Notes: a model not told the origin generated them from the sequence alone. A stretch of 64,000 bases of DNA from Aquatica leii (GCA_035610365.1 CM069436.1:85747912-85811911); one strand, 5' to 3'. Numbered from the stretch's first letter, positions 44,138 to 56,690 are shown. Made by a program: numbers and translations.

Positions 44138-44601
44138 AACATAGTTTTTCTTTTTTAGTTTTCTCTTTTTGATTCCGAATATCCACATTCAACTTCAAAT
44201 CCATACTTGAGTACTTTTTTTCTAATTTTTAAAGCTGTTGGTTTCTGGCGCTTTCAAAACTTCTTACTTCTTACTCTTACCGTCTTGGGTTTGTGGAGTG
44301 TTGAAAACTTTTTTCTCGTTTTCTAGTGCTTAGGCATCGCCGCTTCATGCAGCCGCTGAAAAAACTCTCCACTTCTTAGAAGTACTTTCTCTATTATGAG
44401 ATGATTTAGTTGTGTTCTGTCAGGTCTTCTAGGGATTTTGGCGACCTTAGTACTTAGTGTTCCTTACGTCAGCAATTTTCTCTTTATTTGGGTTTGCTTT
44501 TTTTATGAAAGTGGGTTAGTTGTAGTTTTTAGGGTTTGATCCGTGGCGTTCGCCTAAGGTTTTGCTAAGAAAAATCTTATTACTTATTTACTTTCCAAAA
44601 T

Positions 44602-45620
44602 TGTTTAACATTTTACTACGCCGATGGTTGCGTAGGTACTTCACTAGATGGAAAACCTAATATTTATTTGACACTTACGGGAGAGGATTGCGTCATTGGC
44701 TATTTGTACTTTATTTCACTTGCACGATTTAAATCGCTGTGAACGGTCAATTTTGTAGTAATTCTTTTTTCTATCATTTTTCATCGTCGATTGTTTTTAT
44801 TACTTTTTCAGCGATTTCGCTAGAATGAAGAATTGTTTTGTATACTGGCAAGATTAAGGTAATTTTTGATTAAGTTAGCATTTACAGGTAAAAGAAAAAG
44901 AAGAAGAAGACGAAGAAGAAGAAGAAGATCATTCTAAATCATTTTGGTTTTAGTCGTAGTTATAAAACGTTTTTAGCTTTATGATATGAAGCTGTCTTGA
45001 GTACGCTGACGTACGATTTAAGTTCTCTAATTGTTTAAACGTAGTCAAAGTCAGATGTTTGCAAACCACGCCGTACATGTAAGCTTACATAATACTAAAG
45101 TCTCGTTAATAACTTTGAAAATTTGCTACTTGTTACAAAAAGCTTTGATGAAGAAAGTTTTTAATTGGAATTCATTTTAAAATTCCAAATGTTTTATTTC
45201 GTAATTATTAATTTGTAAACAAAATAAATGATCGATTTTACGATGTGAACTTTATGGTGATTGAAAGGTGAAATTGTCGTGTTGAAACTTTGCAATCGTG
45301 TTAGCTTGTTGTATTCTGCTTTACTTTTTGTTAAATTTTTTAGATTACTATGTAGTTAAAAGAATAAGTAGCAATACTACATGTTACTGTTGGATGAAAT
45401 TAACCGTCTTTTTTTGCTTTACCTTATTCTCTTCATTAGTGGGTCTATAGGTACCTGTGATGCCTCCGATTCGAGAATCTAGCTAGTACAAAAAGTAACG
45501 CCAGTTTTTTTCTTTCTTTTAACATAGTTTTCTCAACCACGCTTACTCATCGCTATTGTAGACGCAGTGACGTGGTTTTTAGCAACAAGATCCACTATAA
45601 GAAAAAGTTGGTAACTCTAC
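44602..45620 (+). repeat. presumed 3' LTR of the gypsy-type relic
   Basis: Partner of 35811-37110. It begins TGTTTAACATTTTACTACG, comparable to the TGTAACGTG start of the minus-strand relative at 60239. The interior includes a GAAGAA-type microsatellite near 44898-44930. Confidence 0.6.
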
Positions 45621-45640
45621 TTGTAGAGTAACTGCTAATG

Positions 45641-47995
45641 ATTTTGCAAGCTGGTCTTGCGTTCGGCATAGATCTTTATCCAGTAATGCCCCTAATTTGT
45701 GATCTTCGCATTTTGGATCCCATAGCGAGGCTTGTCTTCACCGCTAAAATTGCCAGTCTTGAAAAGTCAGTTATTCCCTACATGATTTATACTTGGAGCA
45801 TCATTTTTCAGAAGCATTCAATGCGCTGAAACTGCATTTTTCTTCCAATTAAAGTAGAAAACTAAAACCTCACGCAAATGTTTAGTATACCAAATTGTTT
45901 AAAACTTTTCTCAATAATTAGTTTAATCGTGTGTTACAATTATATTAAGAAATATCAAAAATTACATTTCAATCAATACTTTTTCCTTTTTTTATTTTCG
46001 ACTAATAAATAAAAATAAATAAAGCGCATTGAACCATAAAAATCGGGTTGTGCACAAAAAATAATAAAAAAACAATGTGTTTTTCGCATATTTCCATAAT
46101 AGAACAAATTGAATTAAAGAAACGTTTATTTTAAAATTTAAGTTTTGTTTAGAACGCGTAACGTAGCAAAAAAAGTTAACGCGGCGTGCTTTAAAATTAA
46201 TGTGTTTGTTATAGGTCAAAACGTATTTTATAATTACAATATTTTTAATATAATTTCAAAAAGGTGCGGTTTACTATTTTTAACAAAATTCTAAAAACAT
46301 CTGTTACCGTACACAACACCGAAACGATTTTAACTTTAATAAAAAGGACCGCAAAAGTATATTAACCCTTTTTAGATGAGCCAAAAGGTTGAACTTTTCA
46401 AAATAAAAATTATTAATTATATTAGGTTAAAGTAGCAAGCAGTTTTTAATTACATATATAAAAATGTGTAACTTTTTAGAATTTAGTACATTATTATGTT
46501 ATTACGTTTACGTATTGATTCAATAAATATTCTAACAAACACTAGAATTTTTAGAAACAGATGAACCAAAAGATAACAGGATTTATGTAGTTTTTCAACT
46601 TCTACATAACTGTGTGTTTATCTAAATGGAATATCTTGCAAACTCAAAAACGCTTCTTAAAACGCAGATTTCATTCTAGCATAAAAAATGAACCTAGTAT
46701 TTCGGCTTAAACGTTTTAATTCCTTTAAGCGTTTTTTAAATTACTTAATAATAATAAGCGTCTTTTTAACTTGAATTTTTATATTTATACGACCAAGAAA
46801 AAATATTAAAGTTTTATTGTTAGAAAGCTAGCAGCAACCATGTTTGATTTAAATTTATTTTATGTTTATATTTATATGTTGTTTTGCCTTTTTTATTTTT
46901 TTTTAAATCGATGTCAAGAAATTATTGTTTATGTTTTTGATAAAACATATTCTAAAACTTTAATAACAGTTTATGTAAAATGTAAAAAATTAACAATAAG
47001 TTGATTAAATATGAAATATTTTATTAAAATAAAAAAATACAACTTTGCTTAGATTTCAAATTATATTTTCTTTTTGATACAGTTTTATAAAGGTACAAAT
47101 TTTTTGTAAATACTTGATAAAATTAGCAAAGAAACTTTTCTAGCAAAAATCCATGGTTTATTTAACTTTTGAATCAATTGAATTAAAATAAAACTATTTA
47201 AGTGGAAACTTTAATTATACTGTAACATACGTTTATGCAGAAGATATTAAAGAAAAATTGAAAACCTTTTCAAGCTTTTGTATTAAATTAGAAAAATTGC
47301 TGGTACATTAACGTGATAATCGAATGGTTTCTAAGTGTATAAAATTTTGCTATAGGTTTCTTGTTGTTATGGATTATACCACGTCCAGTTCATTCTATCA
47401 TCAAGTTTGTTATGGAAACATATCGGTAAAATAATTAATTTACTAGGGTTCCATATTTGTTAAAACCTAATAAAAAATCTTGCTGGATCAACAAAATAGC
47501 AATTCTAACCCGTAACGTGAAAAGGTCCACAATGGTACACAAATACAAATCAGTTAGCTAATTAACAAAAGAAAAATGATTGCATTGATATTAATTGAAT
47601 CGTGAATTGATAAATAGAATAACTGACACTTAGTACTTTTAAAGAAAATTGATAAAAACTAATTAATAGAAAAAAATTGTTGGTACTTTTCTCAATTAAA
47701 TTGAGAAATACAATTTACATTTTACTTACGTATTAAAAAAATCCATTACGGTTACCAATTTTATTTTTCGGTCCTTGTTTTTTTCTAACCTTGCACTAAG
47801 TACAATTTTCAAAGGACCAACGTCCTGTGACCTGCTCTCCCTTTAATATTTAACATTGTCCTTAATTTTTAATGGTACTTTCAACACGCGCTTATTTGTA
47901 GAATTTTTGTTTGTAGGTTGGTTGTAAGCACTTGAAATACTAGGAGTTTTATCTGGTAGTGTGGTAGAAGGCTGAGAGAAAGGTGACTTAATTGT
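45641..47995. other. unassigned AT-rich DNA
   Basis: No recognisable gene, RNA or repeat. Confidence 0.5.
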
Positions 47996-47999
47996 TTAT

Positions 48000-49583
48000 T
48001 AGCCAAAAATTTACAACACTCGTTCCCAGAATCAACTCAAACAATTTTTCTGTACCATTTCAATCCTCGACGTAGTACAGTACAGTGTGAAGAAATTTCT
48101 TGATAATATTGCTTTTTCTATCTGACCTTTCTAATAATTGTAACACGCTTGTTTTGTCAGGATCCGTCGTCACCATTAAGACAGGTTGTTTGTCTATCCA
48201 TTTTATAATTTTCACACGGTCAGTTTGTTTACTCTATTTTTTTTCCATAGATTTTTTGAATATTTTTGGAACACCCTTGCGGTTCATGCGCAAAGTACCA
48301 CAGTATAGTATCTTCTTTGCAAACAATGATATCGCTAAGGGCAATCCCGAGTAGAAGTAAAAATTGTCAACAATTAATAGGCATCTCAATTCACTGACTT
48401 TAGAAGCTCGTGAACAATGGTCTCAGAATATCCTTGGTCAGACACTTTTGTATTGTCTCCAGTATATATCATAACATTGTTTGTATACCCATTGACAGTG
48501 CACAATTTATAAGTTTTAATTCCATACTTGTGCCACTTATTTGGAATGTACTGACGGAATTTTACCCGTCCTCTGAAAGGCATACTTTTATCAATAATGT
48601 TGACAAAATTTTTCAGAGGTATGCAACAATGGATCATTATTATTGCAAAAATGCAGACAGTTTAGCAGCAACAAAAATTGGTCTCGTTTTATAGTATCCA
48701 CAATAAAATCATTACAAAACATTTTATCCTTTGACTAATAAGAATTTATTGTAGGTACGTGGGTTGCAAGCAGTTAGTGAAAAATGTATATTAGGATAGA
48801 AACACTAGTTGTACACGTTATTGTTATAATAATTATTAACTCCTTTTACACCAACGTTACATGTCATTGTCTTTTTTTTGCACACCGTAGTGTCTCTTGT
48901 CTCCTACATGTGGCATACATAACAGTTAACGACACCAAAAATTTGTAGTATTTCCTGCTTGTTGGTATCATTTCAGATATTCAATCTAGGCTTATGTGTG
49001 GAACCCAGATCAAGCAATTGTCTCGCATATCTACTAGTTTCGTGGACTATGAGGTCTAAGAGATCGTCTGTTACAAACAGCTTGAAAGCATGTAGCAGAG
49101 TGTTTATGTTATCCACATCAAAATTGTAAGTAACTGCATCTACCTTTAGAGTAAATTTTGAAGTTGAAGAAACTATATCGTTCCATAAATTGTCATCTTG
49201 TATTTCTGAATCGGATTTACTTAAGACATCTTTTAAATCATTTTCATTATAGAACTCTGCTTCAGTATTATTTGCTGCAAAGGTTTCGTATAAAATGCAA
49301 TCTATAAAGAATTATCCTCTTATCTCAAACTAGTTGTCGTAGCACGATTTTCATTATCAGATGTGCTAGATTCTAAATCACTACCAGACATAGTGTAGTC
49401 TTTATCCATTATCGAATCATCACTTGAATATTGAAACCATGGATTATCTTCAGTATCTGAGTTTGTTTCATCAACTATTTTTTTACGTTTGTTATTAATT
49501 TCTTGCGCAAGAACTAGCATTCGGTTTGTACTCATTTTTACATCTGCACTGCTTATACATTTCGTAGCAACTGAGCAAGGCAC
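48000..49583 (-). pseudogene. piggyBac transposase relic 3
   Basis: On the minus strand the first ATG (49583) opens an acidic N-terminal domain (TNSDTEDNPWF, MSGSDLESSTSDNE), usual for piggyBac. Decayed text follows (ETSRYARQLLDLGS). Then 48637-48386 reads NIIDKSMPFRGRVKFRQYIP, NKWHKYGIKTYKLC and GYTNNVMIYTG. 48354-48100 reads IVDNFYFYSGLPLA, CGTLRMNRKGVPK and KIIKWIDKQPVLMVTT. The C-terminal third and cysteine finger are missing below about 48000. Several stops and frame changes are present. Confidence 0.85.
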
Positions 49584-49629
49584 GTGTTATTGCGTAAACA
49601 AGCAGGAGCTTGTTTCTGACATTAGTTCA

Positions 49630-49895
49630 AGATCGGTACCGGGAGACCGATGCAGTACTGAGGAGATACCACTATTACTCCTGTGCGGTATCGGTTTCCG
49701 GGCACTGATAGCTAGTTTTGCATGTTTTTTGCATATTTAAGTAGCGAATAAAACAATGCTATTTGTAAAATATATGTATAAAATTAAGAAAGTTACAGCT
49801 TACGCACCGGAGCGTTAGAAACACGATATTCAGTTTGCACCAACGCAAAGTCTAGTATTGGTCCCCGGGAACCGATAACGCACTGAACGTGTTAA
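49630..49895 (-). repeat. piggyBac 3 terminal region with iterated motif and TTAA
   Basis: Upstream of the transposase start, three versions of an ATCGGT-N-CCGGG motif occur (about 49634, 49691 and, inverted, 49861). The outermost ends GCACTGAACGTG followed by TTAA at 49892-49895, so the element end reads CACGTTCAGTGCG from the TTAA. The opposite terminus was not found. Confidence 0.6.
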
Positions 49896-50198
49896 CTATG
49901 TGGTTAGTTGATGCCGTTGTTAACTACGTCATAAGTCGTCAAATACTACAATAATTTTTGTATTTGACGACCAATGGTTACAATTCAATTAATATACGCT
50001 AATAACAAGTTATCACGGCTTTTTTTAAATATTACAATAAGTACGCAATATAGACAACACACTGTATCGCAATGCAGCTTTGCTAAAACATTTACTATTT
50101 TAATTACCAAGTTTATTGAAAACAAAACGTAATTATATGAAATATAACGCATGTTAAATCTAGTTAAAAAATTAAATACATTTAAACATTGACGCAAC
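49896..50198. other. unassigned spacer
   Basis: No gene or repeat recognised apart from the flanking duplication at 50199. Confidence 0.4.
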
Positions 50199-50210
50199 AA
50201 TATCATGTAT

Positions 50211-50613
50211 GAAAAATTTTTTCCTATTCAATTGATAGGATCCTTCAAGGTGGAGGGACGGCAAAAATAAAATCAACCTCGTATGTTGTTAAGTTGACGT
50301 TTCGTTGGCTTTAGTGCTCAACTTCTTCAGGCCAGTCTATATAATTTAAAACATCAACAATCAGTAATACATATTACACATCAATACAATAGTTATAACA
50401 TTAAAATCTATCATTAACAATTAAACAACCGTATTTTACATTAATATAAAAAAAGGCCACCAACGAAACGTCGCCTTAACAACATACGAGGTTGATTTTA
50501 TTTTTGCCGTCCCTCTACCTTGAAGGATCCTATCAATTGAATAGGAAAAAAATTTTCAACTAATTAAACAATTTAGGAGGATCTTAAAACTGCATTTTAA
50601 GAAATATTAAGTT
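50211..50613. mobile_element. palindromic hammerhead-bearing element 1, 12-bp TSD
   Basis: A 12-bp direct repeat AATATCATGTAT at 50199-50210 and 50614-50625 exactly borders the unit. Arms at 50211-50309 and 50459-50557 are inverted copies (about 99 bp each) around a loop of about 150 bp. A 56-bp tail (50558-50613) lies outside the palindrome on the right only. The left arm and loop border hold a complete hammerhead core on the minus strand. No coding capacity. Confidence 0.8.
50300..50330 (-). ncRNA. hammerhead ribozyme core
   Basis: On the minus strand: CTGAAGA (50330-50324; fits CUGANGA), stem II GTTG/CAAC (50322-50319 with 50307-50304), then GAAA (50303-50300) and CGTC. The opposite arm keeps only the CAACGAAACGTC half. 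Confidence 0.65.
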
Positions 50614-50625
50614 AATATCATGTAT

Positions 50626-51690
50626 ATTGGTGATCACGTGCACACCTGATATGAACTAGTCAAAACAAATTGACAACTTCCAATTATAAAAAAACTATAG
50701 ATGTAGTTTATACTCATACCGTCTAGATCTAGATTGGCTCGTAATTATAACTGTAAATAAGCTATAACGGCGGTAAACGTTGTAAGTTGTTCATTATTCA
50801 AAGTTGCATTCATTCTCACAACTTATTTAATAAATGATTGCCTGGAATAGCACTTAATATAAAATGTGTGAAAGTTTGAAGTTGAAAAAAGTACTACAGA
50901 AATTCAAATACAATTCAATGTTGCCAATCAAATAATTGATACACTAAGATTCGGTCGCATAAGAGATTATAACTTTTTTTACTAGTGAAGATTTGGATTG
51001 TAATTTAATATTCTTTTAATGTTAAGTAAGCTCTGTTTATTTTACAGTCATTAGATGCAAATCGTACAGAGCTTACAGATTTTTGATGCGAATCCTTTTC
51101 GATGCGCAATCCATTTGCGTTGTTCATGCTTAATTACATCATGGATTATTCTACATCTTTATTCAGTTCATTTGTTTTTTGATATGTCATCGTTTTGAAA
51201 ATATGGTACCATATCATTAATTAGATTAAACCTTACTTGAGGAAAGCAATTCTTAAAGAATTAGTAGTCTTGAGTACATAAGACATTAAAATGTTCATAA
51301 GGCTTTGTTTAGAGAAAATGAGCATTTTGAATGAGAGAGAGTTGGGGAAAGTTCTCCTATTTTGTAAATACCATGGTCTTGAAAATTTGTGTTTACCGTG
51401 GAATTATGTGTTTATTTCAGTTTGTGTAAGTTAATTAATTTATTTTTGTTTTTGGAGGGGATTATTCTTTTTCTGACGTATCTAGTACAGTTGTGCGATT
51501 GCTTACATTTTGGCGTTAACCACTTTAAAAACTTTTTTACTACTAATTAATTTGCCTACATAGAAATTTCTATTCAAACGGTTCTTTATCTTTTTGCAAA
51601 AGAAGCTCGTTTTAAAACTATAAAAAATTTTTATTATTTAAGAGTAGTAATGTTCCAAAATGTGGATTCTTTAGATTAAAGTCACATAAA
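50626..51690. other. unassigned spacer
   Basis: No recognisable gene. A 25-bp block at 50764-50788 recurs at 54943-54967. Confidence 0.4.
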
Positions 51691-51699
51691 TAGGATAAA

Positions 51700-52440
51700 T
51701 CTATAGTGATTCTTAAAGTTGACAAAAGGAATGTTACTATTATTACGAATCGATCAGATTATAATAAATTCTATCTTCTCTCAAACGATTTGGATAGAAT
51801 AGTTTGAAAAGATCCTTCTTCTATTAAAAAAGCTTTTTCCGAACCTATTAAATAATAGTAAATTAATGAAACCAATAAAAAACTTTTGTACCATCTTGCT
51901 GTGGATTGTCAAAAATTACAGGTATTTTTCTCATCTTTTATGTTAACTACCCGCTTTTATTTTATTTACATACCTATAAATTTTACAAAACACAAAGAAA
52001 ACCAATTATTACACAAATTTTCTACTAAAGTTGACTTAGTCAACCTCCACTGGCTTTCACGTTTAAGCCCTGAGTAAGAATATTTCTGTTTTAACGCTAA
52101 TCATACGCATTCTTGTAGTTATCGGTTTTTCCAACAGGTGACAATGCTTACGTAAGTTTGGGCGTCTTTGAACTTAGATTTAATCTAAATCATCTTAAGG
52201 TTTAGCTAATTAAAGAATTCATTAAAATATTTAAAATTCTTTTTAATATTAATATAGATTCTAGTTTTGTTTTCTACCGGTTATTCGGAAACCAGTTTTA
52301 TCAGTCGGAGGCCAGTCTATAATAGTAAGATTTTAAAATGCAATAAGTTAATTTATTCTAGGATCTGAAGATGTGCGACGCAAGATAAGTTTGTGAAAAA
52401 TTCACTACACGGGAATTATTCAAAATGAAAACTATATATA
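51700..52440 (+). pseudogene. Penelope-like element fragments
   Basis: Near 51712 the plus strand reads LKVDKRNVTIITNRSDYNKF, a version of the PLE block DKGNATVV followed by DY. Sequence at 52200-52440 aligns at DNA level with 30320-30590, the GIY-YIG end and 3' region of the plus-strand PLE at 29.1-30.6 kb. The RT core is missing between them. Confidence 0.6.
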
Positions 52441-53293
52441 AATAAATAATTCTACTATAAGAGTTTTTTGCTACTTACTAAATTTGTTTTTAGATTTTTT
52501 TAATCTCATTATTAAATCACTTTTTTTCAAATTTTTTCAGTTAAATGCAATATTGCATATAAAACGATCTTTATTTTTAACCACGCTTGAGCTCCCATTG
52601 TGTGCCAATTTGTTGCATTCTTTGCACTTGATCCACCTTTTTCTGTGTTTTGATTTTGAGTCAGTTCTGGCACTATTATTATTTGTGTTGTTGTGTTTGT
52701 GTCATTATAAGCAGTTTGAGATCTGATGTCTATTTTCAGATTTTTATAAAAAATATAAAAAAAATTATATTCTCGTAAAGAATATTTTTTTGCGCTAACA
52801 GGTTTATGTTTTGTCGTAATTGTATGTGTATTTAAAATTTAAAAAAGCATACATTTTGTTGTATCAAGTACTAGACCAGGATTGTAAAGAAAAATCTTAC
52901 TTTTGTTAAACCTTTTGATGTTTTTTTAACTGCATCACGTTTTCAGATTGCTTTTCAGTAGCAGTTTCATCAATTTTTATTGTTATTTTCTCAAAGCTCA
53001 TATAAAAACAACACTCACAAAAAGATTGTTTCTTTGTTGGCTTGAAAAACATAAATTTAAAAGTTGAACGCGATAGCTGCAATGAGGTAGTATTGTAAGG
53101 AAATTTATATATTTTTTTACCTATCAAAATAAGTAAAACAAGGTTTTGTTCAGATTGTTTGAATTATTTTATGAAATGGTTCAATTATAGTAGAAAATAC
53201 TGAGATTCTATCTGTTTGCTGCTATCAGCATACTTTACAATAACTACTCCTACTTTTTATCAAAAAAAAATTTTTTTTTTACTAAAAAAAACC
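52441..53293. other. unassigned AT-rich spacer
   Basis: Short open frames only; no recognised domain. Confidence 0.4.
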
Positions 53294-53409
53294 AAAACAA
53301 TTTACGTGGTAAAGATTCTTTGTCCTCCTCTGAGTGTTTACTAATTAATTCAGACTTCTTCGTTTAGGAGGGGCATATAAAACTACTTTAATTTATTTTT
53401 GTGGCAACG

Positions 53410-53438
53410 TTTCGTGCTAAAGGTTAGCACTTTATCAG
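53410..53438 (-). ncRNA. hammerhead core, left arm, with core mutation
   Basis: Minus-strand counterpart of 53675-53703 but reading CTGATAA instead of CTGATGA. The changed base is the conserved G8 of the catalytic core, so this copy is predicted inactive. Stem II and GAAA are intact. Confidence 0.7.
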
Positions 53439-53674
53439 GCCAAAGAATAAAATCAAGTGGATCAATCCACCAACCAAGAACATCGGCAACTTTACGAGTT
53501 GGTATTCAATTAATAATAAATAAAACATTAAACATACAATGGTCAATAATTAAAATTTTTCTTACATAACGCAGGATATCAACGTTCAACAAACAATTGA
53601 CAATAAAATACCAACTCGTAAAGTTGCCGATGTCCTTGGTTGGTGGATTGATCAACTTGATTTTATTCTTTGGC

Positions 53675-53703
53675 CTGATGAAGTGCTAACCTTCAGCACG
53701 AAA
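53675..53703 (+). ncRNA. hammerhead ribozyme core, right arm
   Basis: CTGATGA at 53675-53681, stem II GTGCT (53683-53687) pairing AGCAC (53695-53699), GAAA at 53700-53703, then CGTTGCC. All core positions match the consensus. Confidence 0.75.
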
Positions 53704-53786
53704 CGTTGCCACAAAAATAAATAAAAGTGGTTTTATATGCCCCTCCTAAACGAAGAAGTTTGAATTAATTAGTAAAAACAATTTAC

Positions 53787-54480
53787 TAAAACTGCACAAA
53801 TAACTGTTATTTCTCTCTCTAAACATACAACACAGCTAATTTGTTTTTTTTACGTGGTTTTTGCACGGCACTAACTTCAGTTTCGTTATGATTCTAAATA
53901 TTATTTGGAGTAGTGCTACATTTTTTTGAGTAAAGCATAAAACTGCATTACGTAGTCAACTTAGTAGACTCTGGCTTTCAAATAGACAGTTTTTTATGCT
54001 TTTAATAAATTTAGTAGTGTTTGTGAATAGACGTCAAATGTCAAATAATATAAATTCAAAAAACTTAATTGTAAATTAAAAAAACCGACTGTCTAAACGT
54101 GGTCTCATCATTTTAGCCTTACAATTTGATTTATATAGTTTCTAACGTATTATAATTTTATTAATTAACAGGGAATTAATTTTATTTTAAAAATAAAGTA
54201 AACTGACGGACCTTGACTCAAAAAATGTTGTTAATTTGTCTTTAAATACATGAGCAAATTTTAGAGGATTTTGAAATGAAAAAGACTGGTGCTAGTAGAA
54301 TTTGAAAAAATCGCATTTTTAATTGGAATATTCCAAATGATGATAACTAATAAAAAAAAAATCAAAAACTAATTATATGTTTATTATGTCAACAAATTGC
54401 CTGATCTGAAACTTTATCAGAGCAAAAAAGAGTATGGAAAATCATACCATTAAAAAGACAATTTCCTGGGATCCATTTAT
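53787..54480. other. unassigned spacer
   Basis: No recognisable gene or repeat. Confidence 0.4.
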
Positions 54481-54559
54481 AATGTTACCATCAAAACTGT
54501 ATTTTTCTCTACCAAAAAAACCTTCGAATGCATCAAAAAAGTTGTAGCATGCTTCAAAC

Positions 54560-55690
54560 ACTTTTTTTAAATGTTGTAAAGATAGCCGATACCAAAGTAT
54601 CGACGAGTCAATCACTAAATTCAGAAAGCGCTCATTGCTAAAAAAGTATACGCCTCTTAAACCGACGAAACGAGGAATAAAGTGTGGTTACGATGTGATG
54701 ATTATTTGCAATACACTTCGACATCAATGTTTATTCTGAGAAAAGACGTCCTGTGTCTAAAAATGATACATCTCTAACACTTTGAGATAGGGTTGTCAAA
54801 ACTCTCGCTTTAACAATAAAAGCGAACGATGTTGTATTATGCTTTAACTAGTTTTTAACGAGTGTAAATTAATTAGAAGCAATAAATTATGCCGTTTTGT
54901 GTACATTTACCACTAACAAAAAAATCTAACAATAAATAGTTTTAACGGCAGAAAACGTTGTAAGTTGATTTGACACCCGCGTAATTCAAAATGGTTTTGA
55001 ATAATACTACGAGAAAACCACAACGTGAAGTAGTAAAGTAAAACAATGTCAATGGAATTGTGCAAATGCCACCAGAATAAACTACTGAACGGTTGTTTTG
55101 CTGTTTTGGGGCTCATCAGCAGTAGGAGGCACACTCTAATGTATCATATAATTGCATCAGCAAAACCAAATTTAACTGATTTAAATTACGCGGTTGTCAT
55201 ATCAACATACGTTTTCCGTCGTTATAGCTATTTACAGTTATCTTATATACATAGTAACTTATACTATAAGATGACTCAGTCATCAAATTTTGCTAAAAAC
55301 ATTACCAACTATAGCAGGAAAACTGGGACGAAGGCAGTGGCTATTTAGATGTTTATGTACTAAATTGCTATGTGCAAAACAGCAAAATACAAAAAAAGTT
55401 TTTGTTTATAGCAATTACTACAAGTCTGGCCTTACCAGATTAACAAAAAATAAACTGGCGCACAATAGTAATCGAGTGCCCAAATGTTATTGTTTATTAT
55501 CGGCAGAATATAGGTGGAGTTGATTTTGCAGAGATTGGTCTGGATGACCACGATATAAACCGATATAAAGTATACCAAATTTTAGCAAAAAGGCATTTAT
55601 GTTATTAGCGTCGAAAGTAGAGCATGCATAAGAAACGTTAGTGCAGCGTGAGACCGTAGCCCAAGAGTGTGTTATGCTATGAGACTTTTG
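54560..55690 (+). pseudogene. piggyBac transposase relic 4
   Basis: Plus-strand fragments: SIDESITKFRKRSLLKKYTP and LKPTKRGIKCGYDV (54590-54710) around the conserved acidic segment, then DRVVKTLALTIKANDVVLCF (54785-54850). A poorly matching stretch follows. The C-terminal catalytic part is VFVYSNYYKSGLTRL, then VPKCYCLLSAEYRNIGGVDF (55395-55530), where GGVD is the invariant piggyBac motif. Frame changes and stops throughout. It is clearly a different lineage from the other three piggyBac relics. Confidence 0.7.
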
Positions 55691-55730
55691 ACGTGAGTTA
55701 CATACATTATTTTTTGTCAAATTAAATCTA

Positions 55731-56690
55731 AATTTAAAAACAATAAATTTGTAAACATCTCAAATTCGAAGTTGGTACTGCATTCACTACTAAAAAAATC
55801 TGTCAACTTTGACAATCAATTTTAAATCTTAAGACAAATACTACCAACAAAATATATACCTAAAACTCAAGTATTCATATTTATATATTTTTTTAAACGT
55901 TTTTTTTAAATCATAATAGTATTTTAAAGACTTTTAAAAACATTTTTGTTATTTTTTTTTAATAATAATTGACTTTTAAAGCATAGTTTTACGTAGATTT
56001 TCATTTATCACTCTGCCGTTCTAGAATTTTTTGCTGCCATTACTTAATTACACTGACAAACGAATATTGATGTTTACAACAAGGACAGGAGAAAAAGGTT
56101 TTTTATATTTGCCTGAACATAGCAGTAAATGCGTAGATTATACAAGGTGTTTACACTAAATTGTAACACTCAAAAATGGCAGTTAGAACTCATTGAAACA
56201 AACAACTTTTCTTAGTGCAAATTTTTGATTTGGAACCACAGTTCATAGTTATTGACATTTTTTGTTTTTGAAAAGATTGTCCTTACTTCTTGATTCTAAG
56301 GAATATTTAAAAAATACAAAAACTTTCAGCATTTGTTTTCGGTTTTCTAAAACATTTGTTTTTACAATTATTTTCTATTTAATCAAATAACAAAATGGCA
56401 ACCGATCAAAAATTTTTAAACAAAATATTGTAAAAACCATTTAATCAATTTTTGAAAAAAAAATATATAATACTTAAACTATTAATTATCATATTTGTTT
56501 GAAACATTTTTTTCAATTTGTTTTTATTCAAATTGAATTACAAGATCAGTTTTAACAAATTGTAGCACCTAGAAGAAAGTAGGCTTGCTGACATTAAACA
56601 TAGAAACAAAAACCTACTAACAAACGCGTACTTCAAACTTGAGGCACGTGTTTTCTAGTTTGTACGTTCAAATTTAAATACTTAACAAAA
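55731..56690. other. unassigned AT-rich spacer
   Basis: No recognisable gene. It may hold the 5' part of the mariner-type element that follows. Confidence 0.4.

Larger units (their letters stand above)
35811..45640 (+). mobile_element. LTR retrotransposon relic with nested copia element
   Basis: Direct repeats at about 35811-37110 and 44602-45620 align over much of their length, with shared blocks such as GTACGCTGACGT, TTTAAACGTAGTCAA and CACTATA. They flank a pyrimidine-rich interior (38480-39662 and 44138-44560) and the copia insertion. The interior is the inverted relative of the purine-rich region 60.6-62.3 kb, so this is a plus-oriented copy of the same family as the element at the right end of the window. 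No gag or pol survives. Boundaries are approximate. Confidence 0.65.
53306..53774. mobile_element. palindromic hammerhead-bearing element 2, 12-bp TSD
   Basis: A 12-bp direct repeat AAAACAATTTAC at 53294-53305 and 53775-53786 flanks the unit. Arms of about 175 bp (53337-53513 and 53602-53776) are inverted copies around a loop of about 90 bp. A 31-bp tail (53306-53336) lies outside the palindrome on the left only. Each arm has a hammerhead core. No coding capacity. Confidence 0.83.
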
